Positions 6,943 through 13,781 of a stretch of DNA of 27,103 nucleotides are shown piece by piece. Every line of letters starts with the position of its first letter. The first letter of the stretch is position 1. The stretch is from IMG/VR virus record IMGVR_UViG_3300049491_001022, positions 1 to 27,103 of that record. The stretch is one strand, 5' to 3'. The notes beneath the pieces are model-generated. The model ran no database searches. It was not told the origin of the DNA and was given only the letters and a program-made list of their open reading frames with translations. Position numbers and translations under genes: made by a program. Source of the stretch: a virus.

Positions 6943-7514
6943 TGGATGTCGACGTCGACGTGCCAGGAACCTTCAGGCCAGAGCTTGTCTTTCCAGGTTG
7001 GGTGCGCGCTTCGGTGGTGCGCGATGGCAAGCTGACCCCTCACCCCTGTGGCGTGTACCCACAAGCGATCGCGCAGGACCCCGTCACCGGCTTCGCCGCC
7101 ATTCCGTACGAGGAAGCCGAGGAGCTGGGGTTCTTCAAGATCGACTTCTTGCACCTGAACGTGTACTCGAGATTCGACACTCGGGCCGAGATCGACGCGT
7201 TGGTTGCCAAGGACCCAGATTGGACGCTACTTCAGCTGCCGTCCAATCACCCCAAGCTCTTTCAGCTCGCGAACCATGGTGAGCTGCTGTTGAAGCTCAA
7301 GCCCTCGAACATCGAGGAGCTGGCGGACGTGATGGCCTTGATCCGACCCGGCAAGAAGTCGCTGGTTGGCCTGTACCAGAAAGATCGAGACATGGCGCGA
7401 CGAGTGCTGTGGGCCAAGGACGAGAGCGGGTACTCGTTCAAGAAAAGTCACGCGCTCTCGTACGCGTACGTGCTGGTACTTCAGCTGCACCTGATTGAAC
7501 AGGGGCGACTGTGA
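6942..7514 (+). CDS. DnaE-like (family C) DNA polymerase, C-terminal catalytic piece
   Basis: A 190-residue protein holding the catalytic parts of a polymerase III alpha palm and a reduced fingers region. It opens with MDVDVDVP, matching the PDxDxDF motif that carries two catalytic Asp. PHPCGVY at 33-39 matches the DnaE HAGGVV segment. KIDFL at 66-70 supplies the third Asp. LFQLANHG (106-113), ALIRPGK (132-138) and FKKSHALSYAY (166-176) match conserved finger motifs. Compared with E. coli DnaE, the thumb between motif one and HAGG is nearly absent, and everything after SHxxxYA is missing. The missing N-side of the palm is on 667-1218. A one-base overlap with the previous gene and a GTGA overlap with the next tie it to the operon. 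Confidence 0.82.
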   Translation: MDVDVDVPGTFRPELVFPGWVRASVVRDGKLTPHPCGVYPQAIAQDPVTGFAAIPYEEAEELGFFKIDFLHLNVYSRFDTRAEIDALVAKDPDWTLLQLPSNHPKLFQLANHGELLLKLKPSNIEELADVMALIRPGKKSLVGLYQKDRDMARRVLWAKDESGYSFKKSHALSYAYVLVLQLHLIEQGRL

Positions 7515-7987
7515 TCAAGATTGGAGATCTGCTTGACCTGATGCCAGTCTTCCTTGAGGCACTGACCTGGCCAGTGATCTTGGCGAAGGCAGATGACATT
7601 GTCCGAACTGGTGAGCGCGGAAACCGCACTGAAGCTCAACACCGAACTGACGCAATCAAGGGCCTTGCGCTTGAGGTCGCTGTATGGGAATATCTCGAGA
7701 GGCATGGATACACCGTGTCTGCTGCGCCAGAAAACGACAAGACCTTCGACCTTTTTGTAGAGGGCAATGGCCTGAGGTACAAGGTCGACGTGAAGGGTAA
7801 GTGGAACCGCCCGCACTTCGAGCCAACAAAGTGGGAAATGAGTAACGCCGGCCCAGATGTGCTGTACTTCTGTGTTGATGTGTTTCCAGATCGCTTCATT
7901 CATCGTGGCCAGTGCTTCTTCAAGAACCTAGAGCCCGGGTTTACTAAGCCGGTTCCGTACGTCAAAGTTTTCAGTGAGGTACTATGA
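7511..7987 (+). CDS. PD-(D/E)XK-fold nuclease-like protein
   Basis: A 158-residue protein with a likely restriction-endonuclease-like core. A helix bears Glu in LALEVAVWEYLERHG, a strand bears Asp in FDLFVE (Asp80), and VDVKGK carries Asp93 and Lys95, the D-x-K of this fold. The DVLYFCVDVF strand follows. It could be a Holliday-junction resolvase, a repair nuclease or a solitary endonuclease; the core alone does not decide. The start is GTG 7511, overlapping the polymerase stop, with AGGGG before it. Codon use is less GC-biased than its neighbours, and the Gly-Tyr pair uses GGA rather than the usual GGG, hinting at separate origin. Confidence 0.68.
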   Translation: MIKIGDLLDLMPVFLEALTWPVILAKADDIVRTGERGNRTEAQHRTDAIKGLALEVAVWEYLERHGYTVSAAPENDKTFDLFVEGNGLRYKVDVKGKWNRPHFEPTKWEMSNAGPDVLYFCVDVFPDRFIHRGQCFFKNLEPGFTKPVPYVKVFSEVL

Positions 7988-8175
7988 ACAAGAAACATCG
8001 CAAGGAAACGATCAAGCTCATGAAGGACCTGGACAAGGGTCAGCTGGACATGAAGACGCTGACCATGAAGCAGGCGAAGCGCATGGAAGAGCTGGTGCAC
8101 GAGGCGATCGAGCGCAAGCAGCTCACACGTCGAGACGTAACGGTGTTCCATGAGGAGACCCCAGTGTTACACTGA
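7984..8175 (+). CDS. Small basic helical protein
   Basis: A 63-residue, highly charged Lys/Arg-rich protein, likely all helix, with runs such as KKHRKETIKLMKDL and MKQAKRMEELVHEAIERK. It overlaps the nuclease-like gene as ATGA and is the last gene of the replication operon. A promoter for the next unit begins within its last codons. It could bind nucleic acid by charge; no family is recognised. Confidence 0.68.
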   Translation: MNKKHRKETIKLMKDLDKGQLDMKTLTMKQAKRMEELVHEAIERKQLTRRDVTVFHEETPVLH

Positions 8176-8186
8176 CGTGGTACAAT
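8166..8186 (+). promoter_or_regulatory. Sigma70-like promoter with extended -10
   Basis: TACAAT at 8181-8186 is preceded by TGG (8178-8180), an extended -10. No good -35 is seen at 17 bases. GTTACA at 8166-8171 recurs upstream of other promoters here, though nearer to the -10 in this case. Transcription would start near 8193, giving a short leader before ATG 8212. Confidence 0.55.
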
Positions 8187-8211
8187 GGACTCCTCAACCC
8201 CTGGTGTCTGA

Positions 8212-8925
8212 ATGCAGCAACGTCTGAAGACTAAGGCCAAGGCCGCGCTCGGCCTGATTCGAGAAGCGATTCAAGTTCGAGCTGAGATCACGGAACTGTA
8301 CAAGCAGTACCGTGCCCTCACGGACACGGCGTGCTTCGCCGCCGAGCTCAATCATCGCGACGTGAAGCGTGCGGTGGATGCGCTGTACTACTTCGGTGGT
8401 GGGTGGCCGACCGAGAACTCGAAAGGGCGCATGGAAGCGCTGCTCGAGAACTTCGTCGGCATGTACCGAATCCTGGACTTCATCGGTGAAGGCCACAAGG
8501 TTACCGAGCACTTGGCCAAGTTCGGTGTCTCCGTGTCCTTGGCCGACGAGTTCAAGATCGAGAACCGTGTCCTCACGGCGAACGAGAAAGCGTTCCTCGA
8601 TCGCACGTACTCGTCCGAGTACTTCAACATGGACGACCTGACCGACATGCGTTCCCTCGTGAACGCGGTCGTCGTGGAGTGCATGGATCTGCAGCGCGCG
8701 ATCTGCGGCATGGCGGACAAGATCAAGGACGACCTGAAGCCGGCGGTCGAGGACGCGCTGGGCATCGAGACTCAAGAGTACGACCGACTACACGACATCG
8801 TTCGCATGTCAGGTCGCCCGAACCCGCGACGCCCCGACGCCGTGCAGAACAAGAAGGTTACAATCAACCAGTCCGTCAGTGGGTTGCACGCTGGCCTGGC
8901 CGTCTTGGCCGCAGGAGATGAATGA
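8212..8925 (+). CDS. Unknown phage protein, mostly helical
   Basis: A 237-residue soluble protein with long helical stretches. It includes an aromatic, Gly-rich turn, YYFGGGWP, and a segment LLENFVGMYRILDFIGEGHKV. No catalytic motif, membrane span or signal is visible. It follows its own TACAAT promoter; only a weak ribosome site (CTGGTG) precedes the ATG. The HNH endonuclease on the opposite strand ends 9 bases after its stop. I do not recognise the family. Near the end, GGTTACAATC at 8856-8865 contains a promoter-like box that may be incidental. Confidence 0.75.
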   Translation: MQQRLKTKAKAALGLIREAIQVRAEITELYKQYRALTDTACFAAELNHRDVKRAVDALYYFGGGWPTENSKGRMEALLENFVGMYRILDFIGEGHKVTEHLAKFGVSVSLADEFKIENRVLTANEKAFLDRTYSSEYFNMDDLTDMRSLVNAVVVECMDLQRAICGMADKIKDDLKPAVEDALGIETQEYDRLHDIVRMSGRPNPRRPDAVQNKKVTINQSVSGLHAGLAVLAAGDE

Positions 8926-8934
8926 CGCGTCGTG

Positions 8935-9579
8935 CTACCGGCCGAGGGCCCAACCTGGGCCCGGGGCGCAGACAGCGCGTTTTCTGACACCATCACCGTT
9001 ATTCCACCAGCGAGTTCCACGCGTCACGCTGTTTGCCGCTTGCCAAGCACTTAGTTTTGCTTTCGTAGACTCTTGTTGGTTCCACCCAACTCTTCTAATC
9101 CCACGGTGAGATTCTGACATTTTGGCACGCGAAACTGAAGAATGTTGTCTATCTGTCCACACATCAGAAGTGCGCTTTTTGATCCACTCTCTTGTTTGTT
9201 TTCTACCACGAATCGAGTCACCAATTTTGGATTTGTGCTCTTCGCTAAGAGGTTTACCGCGTTTGATAGCGGATACCATTTTGCCAAACTCAGTCTTTAC
9301 CCAATGATATGATCTAGACTTGAGCGTGTTCCCCTTTGACATTCTCATGACGGCGCAGGCCATCTTGTATTTGTTGCTTCCAACCGACATTTTCACCAAG
9401 AGCAAGTGACACAAAAGATGCTCTCTTGCGGTTAGATCCACGAGATTGGCCACATCGTCTTGGCCGCCAAAAGATCTCGGAATGATGTGATGTCTTTCCT
9501 TGTATCCAACAACTTGTCGTCCGCGAGCATTGTTGATGATAGAATAATACCACTTGGTGTACTTTGAGTCGCTAAACAT
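8935..9579 (-). CDS. HNH homing endonuclease with NUMOD-like repeats
   Basis: A 214-residue antisense mobile endonuclease. The HNH core is ERHHIIPRSFGG followed by NLVDLTAREHLLCH. A NUMOD3-type DNA-binding motif follows (GKPLSEEHKSKIG). The C-terminus GTRWWNNGDG...GPGWALGR is shared in form with the GIY-YIG enzyme at 11126-11794, suggesting module exchange. AGGAG precedes the ATG, and a CTAAATA late-type element lies about 24 bases upstream. It is clearly AT-richer than its neighbours. Its ATG and the opposite-strand nucleotidyltransferase ATG overlap as CATG (9577-9580). Confidence 0.9.
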   Translation of the reverse strand: MFSDSKYTKWYYSIINNARGRQVVGYKERHHIIPRSFGGQDDVANLVDLTAREHLLCHLLLVKMSVGSNKYKMACAVMRMSKGNTLKSRSYHWVKTEFGKMVSAIKRGKPLSEEHKSKIGDSIRGRKQTREWIKKRTSDVWTDRQHSSVSRAKMSESHRGIRRVGWNQQESTKAKLSAWQAANSVTRGTRWWNNGDGVRKRAVCAPGPGWALGR

Positions 9580-10669
9580 GATTTATTCTCCTAATCCAGC
9601 CGTATTTAGCAACATTCTCTGTTGCATAACTTACGGTTCGCACCTGTACGGCACGAGCACACCCACCTCAGACTTCGACTTCAAGGTCGTCACGCTGCCG
9701 CCGTACCGTCGTCTGATCCTGGCGAAGCCGCTGAACGTCGAGCGGTTCAAGTTCGACGCGGACGGCAACCCCGTGGGCGACGACAAGTCGATGCCGCCGA
9801 ACGGGTACGAGGCCGAGCACACGCCCGTCCAGAAGTTCGTGCACGACTACCTGGGCGGCCAGGCGTACGCCGTCGAGGTCGTCTTCGCGGTGCTGCAAGG
9901 GTACCACCAGAAGCACACCCCGCCGGTCGGCACGCTGGGCTCACGCCGAGCAGCCGCGTTCGAGGAGCTGTGCCGCACGCTCGCGCACGACTTCCGGCAT
10001 CGGAACGTGAACGGCATGGTCGGCTTCGCGATGAAGCAAACGTTCGACTACGTGCGTCGCGGTGAGCGCCTGAACCAGGCGCAAGCGGTGATGGAGGAGA
10101 TCAGGAAGCTGTTCATCCTGTTTGGCGCGAATGGCACGGTCGGCAGCTCGCTGCGCCTCGACACCTCAATGTCCAGCGTGTGGGCCGGAAACGAGAGCAC
10201 CGTGCTCGACGAGCTGCTCAGCCGAACGGGGCTTGGGACCGGCACCAGCATGAACAACAACAAGACGATGCGCACCCTCGAGCTGAACGGGCGCTCGTAC
10301 CTCGAGACCACTGGGCTGGTGCACCTTGAGAACGCGGTGCACAAGCTGGTTGATCAGTACGGTGAGCGCAGCACGAACGCGTCTAAGACCGACGTGGACT
10401 GGAAGTCCCTGTCACACGCGGTGCGCGTGTACGAACAGGTGCTCGAGCTGCTGGATACCGGGTACATCGAGTTCCCGCGGCGGAATGCTGAAGATCTGCT
10501 CAAGATCAAGAGCGGGCAGCGAGACATCGAGGAAGTGAAGGGCCTGCTGCGCCGGCTGGACGATCAAGTCATGGCGGCCGTGGCCACCTCCGCGGTGCCA
10601 GAAGTGGACGAGGACATGCGCCGACGCGCCGATGAGATGCTGTACCGCTGGCTCGAACGTCAGTACTGA
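9578..10669 (+). CDS. Nucleotidyltransferase of the DNA polymerase beta superfamily
   Basis: A 363-residue protein. The N-terminus has the superfamily signature: TYGSHLYGT (Gly20, Ser21) followed about ten residues on by SDFDFK, with Asp32 and Asp34 as metal ligands. Such phage proteins are predicted to transfer nucleotides to RNA, protein or small molecules; the substrate here is unknown. The rest is helical with no added motif. The ATG at 9578 is the only plausible start close to the motif, but its upstream sequence lies inside the HNH gene and has no ribosome site, so the original 5' end may have been replaced. The stop overlaps that of a convergent minus-strand gene within a palindrome. 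Confidence 0.82.
   Translation: MIYSPNPAVFSNILCCITYGSHLYGTSTPTSDFDFKVVTLPPYRRLILAKPLNVERFKFDADGNPVGDDKSMPPNGYEAEHTPVQKFVHDYLGGQAYAVEVVFAVLQGYHQKHTPPVGTLGSRRAAAFEELCRTLAHDFRHRNVNGMVGFAMKQTFDYVRRGERLNQAQAVMEEIRKLFILFGANGTVGSSLRLDTSMSSVWAGNESTVLDELLSRTGLGTGTSMNNNKTMRTLELNGRSYLETTGLVHLENAVHKLVDQYGERSTNASKTDVDWKSLSHAVRVYEQVLELLDTGYIEFPRRNAEDLLKIKSGQRDIEEVKGLLRRLDDQVMAAVATSAVPEVDEDMRRRADEMLYRWLERQY
9603..9609 (-). promoter_or_regulatory. CTAAATA late-type element before the HNH gene
   Basis: CTAAATA on the minus strand lies 23 bases before the ATG, with AGGAG between them. The spacing fits a T4-type late promoter giving a leader of about 17 bases. It lies inside the 5' coding part of the divergent nucleotidyltransferase. 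Confidence 0.45.
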
Positions 10670-11085
10670 GGGGCCCCGGCGTCGCGGAACGCGATGACGC
10701 CGGCCTTCGGTCGAATCTCGACTCCAGCTGGAACTCGTGACGCCCGGCGTCGGCGGATTCGGATCGGGGTCGTCAGATCGTACGAGAACGACCTGCCGAC
10801 CAGACGAGTGACGTATGCGAGATCGAACGTCTTGTAGATCTTGCGCGCGACGCTGGTCAGCCCAAGTCTCGAGAGCTCGAACGAGAGCGGGTACTTGCCG
10901 TCAGAGTGTTGGAGCCACTTCTCGGCGACGTCGATGAACGTGATCAGGTCGACGCCCTCTTGCTGGGCGTAGTCGAGAACGTACGCCGTGATGGCTTCGT
11001 CGTCGATGTTGTCAACGACGACGAGGTACCGCTCGCGCCGGTGCTCGAGCATCGAGAGCAGGTTCAGGTTTCCGCGATCAGACAC
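10660..11085 (-). CDS. Conserved unknown minus-strand gene, 5' end disturbed by an endonuclease
   Basis: The frame codes convincingly from about 11118 down to 10660. It includes the ordered stretch RERYLVVVDNIDDEAI, ITFIDVAEKWL, YPLSFELSRLGL and TFDLAYVTRLVG. No function is recognised. I give GTG 11085 as start, but coding-quality sequence begins upstream at KRKIPTLIIEH, right at the end of the GIY-YIG gene. The first codons of that endonuclease (GTG 11794, VLHFVAAGPGK) read well as the missing N-terminus. If so, the endonuclease entered this gene after about eleven codons. The gene may now use an internal GTG/ATG or an ATT at 11124 that has GGGAG eight bases upstream. Confidence 0.65.
   Translation of the reverse strand: MSDRGNLNLLSMLEHRRERYLVVVDNIDDEAITAYVLDYAQQEGVDLITFIDVAEKWLQHSDGKYPLSFELSRLGLTSVARKIYKTFDLAYVTRLVGRSFSYDLTTPIRIRRRRASRVPAGVEIRPKAGVIAFRDAGAPQY
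10676..10703. terminator. GC-rich hairpin after the nucleotidyltransferase, possible terminator
   Basis: CCGGCGTC (10676-10683) pairs with GACGCCGG (10696-10703), and TCGCG/CGCGA pair inside, allowing a bulged hairpin. It lies just downstream of the nucleotidyltransferase stop and inside the 3' end of the convergent gene. No T run follows. It could attenuate plus-strand transcription into the antisense gene. Confidence 0.3.
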
Positions 11086-11125
11086 GTGCTCAATGATCAG
11101 CGTGGGGATTTTTCGCTTGCTAATT

Positions 11126-11794
11126 TTATTTTCTCCCAGGGCGGAAGCCCATGTTAGTGTAGGCTTCGATCTGATCTGGTAGGACCTTGATGCACCGCGC
11201 GCCGTTCGACATCCACCGAGTTCCACGAACTGCTTCTGCGATTCGAGCTTTGCTTTCAGCAGTTCGTTTAAGGTTCTTCGTGGCTGCTGAATGTTGTGCC
11301 TTTCTCTCCGGAGTCCACATGGCAAAACTCTGCGCGGTTCTTAGTTCCCTGTACTCTGGATTTGTCCACGCTCTAGCAATTCCGCTGGCTGTTTTCTTTC
11401 GGAATTCTGGATCAGCCCAACGTTCCGTCTGCATCGCCGCGAGGCGAGCCCTATCTTCAGCGGAGTATTCAAGTTTGACCCTGCCACCTTGGCCACCAAG
11501 CGCTAGGTTCAAACTCATCTCGTCCTTGACGAGGGCCTCAGTGACGAACAACTTTTCAAGTGAGATCAGATCCTCACGCGTGTTGGCCGTGGCCAACACG
11601 GTTCTGACGTGTTGATCGCGACCATGTTTATCGATCGAGCGCTGGAGCATCTTGCCACTACCGAGATAGTTATCGTCAAGATCGTTCGTCGAATGCATGC
11701 CCACGTAGTACTTGCCTGAGCGAAGACACGTGGTTTTGTAGAGAATGTGATGCACCTGGTATTTACCCGGCCCGGCGGCCACAAAATGTAACAC
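11126..11794 (-). CDS. GIY-YIG homing endonuclease
   Basis: A 222-residue antisense mobile endonuclease. The GIY-YIG core reads HHILYKTTC...KYYVGMHS, followed by YLGSGKMLQRSIDKHG, a Glu in SLEKLFV and a NLALGGQGG turn, the arrangement of phage Seg-like enzymes. The middle is Arg/Ala-rich with tandem W-x-nP-E-R/Y repeats. The end GTRWMSNG...GFRPGR matches in form the C-terminus of the HNH enzyme at 8935-9579. The ORF begins at GTG 11794, but its first eleven residues probably belong to the interrupted host gene. GTG 11755, just after a GTAAATA element, is the likelier native start. Confidence 0.87.
   Translation of the reverse strand: MLHFVAAGPGKYQVHHILYKTTCLRSGKYYVGMHSTNDLDDNYLGSGKMLQRSIDKHGRDQHVRTVLATANTREDLISLEKLFVTEALVKDEMSLNLALGGQGGRVKLEYSAEDRARLAAMQTERWADPEFRKKTASGIARAWTNPEYRELRTAQSFAMWTPERKAQHSAATKNLKRTAESKARIAEAVRGTRWMSNGARCIKVLPDQIEAYTNMGFRPGRK
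11760..11766 (-). promoter_or_regulatory. GTAAATA late-type element at the endonuclease 5' end
   Basis: TAAATA on the minus strand is followed four bases later by GTG 11755, in frame with the GIY-YIG domain. It recalls the elements before the other two antisense endonucleases. It may mark the junction between the interrupted gene and the inserted element. Confidence 0.35.
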
Positions 11795-11837
11795 GTTACA
11801 GATCAGTGATGTACGAGTTTCGGGATCGTGGTATTAT
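11787..11837 (+). promoter_or_regulatory. Promoter with TGTAAC/GTTACA dyad, TCGGGA and TATTAT
   Basis: A perfect dyad TGTAAC-AC-GTTACA occupies 11787-11800. TCGGGA (11820-11825) lies six bases before TATTAT (11832-11837), as at two other promoters in this window. The dyad may be an operator or activator site. It drives ATG 11867 with a leader of about 20 bases. Confidence 0.5.
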
Positions 11838-11866
11838 TCACCTATCGACAACGAGTGAGAAACCTC

Positions 11867-12247
11867 ATGATTGACAAAGCCAAGATCGCCAAGCTCCACG
11901 CAGCCCTCGACATCGCGATGAAGAAGTTCGCCGATGAAAACGGCCTCGTGGCTTCGAGCTGCCGCCTGTCGTACAGCTCGACCGGTTTCGAGGTCAAGCA
12001 ACTTCGCTTCGACACGACCGACTCGAACCCCGACGCGATCGACCCGCGGTTCCTGAAGGACCTCAAGCGCAACGGCTTCATGTACGGCCTCGACGAGTCG
12101 CTGATCGGCAAGACCATGCCGTCGCGCCGCGGCACGATGACCTTCCAAGGCATGCGCGCTTCGAAGGCCGTGTTCAAGTGCGAAGCCGATGGCAAGCCGT
12201 ACCTGTACGACGCCGCGATGGCCGCTGCGATCATCAAGAAAGCCTGA
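11867..12247 (+). CDS. Unknown protein, 126 residues
   Basis: A soluble protein with an N-terminal helix (KIAKLHAALDIAMKKFADENG), then a beta-rich middle (SSCRLSYSSTGFEVKQLRF) and an Ala-rich C-terminal helix. It starts after GAGTGAG, and its own promoter lies immediately upstream. It opens the operon that includes a SprT-like protease and many small membrane proteins. I do not recognise it. One related idea is a small DNA- or RNA-binding fold, without direct evidence. Confidence 0.72.
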   Translation: MIDKAKIAKLHAALDIAMKKFADENGLVASSCRLSYSSTGFEVKQLRFDTTDSNPDAIDPRFLKDLKRNGFMYGLDESLIGKTMPSRRGTMTFQGMRASKAVFKCEADGKPYLYDAAMAAAIIKKA

Positions 12248-12249
12248 TC

Positions 12250-12348
12250 ATGCACCTCGACCAGTTCGACAAAGATTTCATCGTGATGATCGGGGTGCTG
12301 CTCGCTTTCGCGGCCATCGCGTTCTTCCAACGGGGCAAAAACCAATGA
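12250..12348 (+). CDS. Single-span membrane microprotein, 32 residues
   Basis: A very short ORF whose codons match the window's bias. Residues 11-26 (IVMIGVLLAFAAIAFF) form one membrane span with a charged QRGKNQ end. The ATG is 3 bases after the previous stop, and its stop overlaps the SprT-like gene's ATG as ATGA. Both sides are tightly packed, which supports it as a real gene. Confidence 0.6.
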   Translation: MHLDQFDKDFIVMIGVLLAFAAIAFFQRGKNQ

Positions 12349-12935
12349 CACCGAGTCGCAAGCTGCTGACCACAGAGCTCAAGGCGAAGATCGAGGCTCG
12401 CATCCGTGAGTGCTTCGACAAAGCCAAGGTGCTGTACCCCGAGTTTGCGGAAAAGTTCGATGAGATGCCGACGATCCGGTACAACATCAAGAACCGGGTC
12501 GGCGGCATGGCGATCACGGGCGGGGTCGATGACTGGACGATTCGGCTGAACCTGATCCTGTGCTACGAGAACGAAGACGACTTCGTGTTCCAGACCGTGG
12601 GTCACGAAGCCGCGCACCTGATCCAACGCGCCGTGTACGGCAGCATCACGCCAGAAGGCAAGAAAGTTCGGTCGCACGGCAAGGAATGGAAGTCGGTGAT
12701 GGTCGCCCTGGGCATGAAGCCGGCGACGTACCACAAGTACGACACCTCGTCGATCGACACGGGCAAGAAGCGTCGGGCGAAGAACGGTGCCGTGGTCACG
12801 GCCTCTGGCCTGGCCGACATGATCAAGCGCCTGCAGAACGGGTACAAGCGCCTCCCCGACGCAGGCAAGGAACAATTCGCCGATTGGATCGAGAAGATTC
12901 AGTCGATGATGGACGAACCTGGAGAATCGGAATGA
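12345..12935 (+). CDS. SprT-like zinc metalloprotease
   Basis: A 196-residue protein with the zinc-protease motif HEAAH at 87-91 and a third likely ligand in HGKEW at 111-115, the pattern of the SprT/Spartan family. Eukaryotic Spartan degrades proteins crosslinked to DNA; bacterial and phage SprT roles are less clear. The C-terminal zinc ribbon seen in many SprT proteins is absent. The start at 12345 overlaps the microprotein stop and has GGGG upstream. In this repair-rich phage it could clear DNA-bound host proteins, which is inference. Confidence 0.82.
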   Translation: MTPSRKLLTTELKAKIEARIRECFDKAKVLYPEFAEKFDEMPTIRYNIKNRVGGMAITGGVDDWTIRLNLILCYENEDDFVFQTVGHEAAHLIQRAVYGSITPEGKKVRSHGKEWKSVMVALGMKPATYHKYDTSSIDTGKKRRAKNGAVVTASGLADMIKRLQNGYKRLPDAGKEQFADWIEKIQSMMDEPGESE

Positions 12936-13147
12936 GCAAAGACAATGGTGCGGTGAGTTGGCCCGAGGCCTTCCTCGGCGCCGTCGGTATCGTGGCAGTG
13001 GTTTGGTTCCTGACCTCGCCGAACACCACCCCGAACGACAACGTGGCGGCGAGAATCGCCGCGTGCAAGGAGCTCGCTGGCCGCGCTCAGATGCAGAAGC
13101 TGCCGGAACCGAGCTGCGTCGGCACGACTTTGGGAGTCGCGAAATGA
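12932..13147 (+). CDS. Small membrane-anchored protein with two cysteines
   Basis: A 71-residue protein. A span at about residues 11-29 is followed by a soluble tail with Cys in RIAACKELA and in PSCVGT, probably periplasmic and able to form a disulfide. It overlaps the SprT-like gene as ATGA and has GGAG upstream. A similar anchor-plus-two-Cys design occurs at 5335-5529. The function is unknown. Confidence 0.7.
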   Translation: MSKDNGAVSWPEAFLGAVGIVAVVWFLTSPNTTPNDNVAARIAACKELAGRAQMQKLPEPSCVGTTLGVAK

Positions 13148-13434
13148 TCAGCAAGGAAGACTACATCGCGTACTCGATCATGGGCTTCGTGTTCGACGCA
13201 TTGGCCGCCGGGTTCTGCTTCGACATCAAGATGTTCGGGCTTTGCGCCGCGTTTCTCTGCATCAACGCGACGATCGCGCTGATCTGGATGCTGTACTACC
13301 TCGGCCCGCACTTCTTCATCTCGCCCGAGCCGGCGATGGCCGATCCGAAGACCATCCGCGATGGCATGCAGAAGTGCTTCGACCGCGCCACCAAGGTGTA
13401 CAACGACGGCCTCAAGGCCAAGGGACTCGCATGA
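13144..13434 (+). CDS. Two-span membrane protein
   Basis: A 96-residue protein with hydrophobic segments at about residues 8-32 and 34-60, rich in Phe, Cys and Ala, then a soluble helix with DGMQKCFDRATKVYNDGLKAKG. ATGA overlaps link it to the genes on both sides. The soluble part is likely cytoplasmic. No family is recognised. Confidence 0.72.
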   Translation: MISKEDYIAYSIMGFVFDALAAGFCFDIKMFGLCAAFLCINATIALIWMLYYLGPHFFISPEPAMADPKTIRDGMQKCFDRATKVYNDGLKAKGLA

Positions 13435-13781
13435 ACGTCAACCTGTTCCTGAACACGAACGGCAAGGGACTGTGGTCGCGAGTCGCCACCACCGTGCGAG
13501 TCACCGAGCTTGATGTCAGCACCTGGGAAGACGAAGGCGAGACTCCCGACTGCGGCGAGCTGCGCGTCAAGTTCGACCTCAACACCTGGGACCCGCGCAG
13601 GGTCGGCCTGATCTACACCGATCGCCTCTTCGAGAGCCAGCTCAAGGTCGAGCTCCAGAAGCTAGGGTTCTCGATCGCCGCGATCGACCAAGTCTCGTAC
13701 AGCGAGCAAGGCATGCAAGGCGCGGACTACGTGTCGCTGGACTGTGGGCCGGTGTTCATCACCGAGTTCCGCGCGAAATGA
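13431..13781 (+). CDS. Unknown soluble protein, 116 residues
   Basis: A mainly beta protein with no membrane span, unlike its neighbours. Features are VRVTELDVSTWEDEGETPDCGEL, a repeated aromatic-acidic pattern and the end VSLDCGPVFITEF. AAGGGA precedes the ATG, which overlaps the upstream stop. Position inside a run of membrane-protein genes suggests a soluble partner. The function is not recognised. Confidence 0.72.
   Translation: MNVNLFLNTNGKGLWSRVATTVRVTELDVSTWEDEGETPDCGELRVKFDLNTWDPRRVGLIYTDRLFESQLKVELQKLGFSIAAIDQVSYSEQGMQGADYVSLDCGPVFITEFRAK

Noticed and set aside
8856-8865. GGTTACAATC near the end of the 8212-8925 gene as a promoter
   Set aside because: The next plus gene starts 700 bases on, after an antisense endonuclease, and no -35 or TCGGGA is present. 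It is probably coding sequence by chance.
11126-11794. Group I intron in the minus-strand gene at 10660-11118
   Set aside because: The insert is almost entirely the endonuclease ORF, with no space for a catalytic RNA core. A plain insertion is simpler, although a splice test would settle it.
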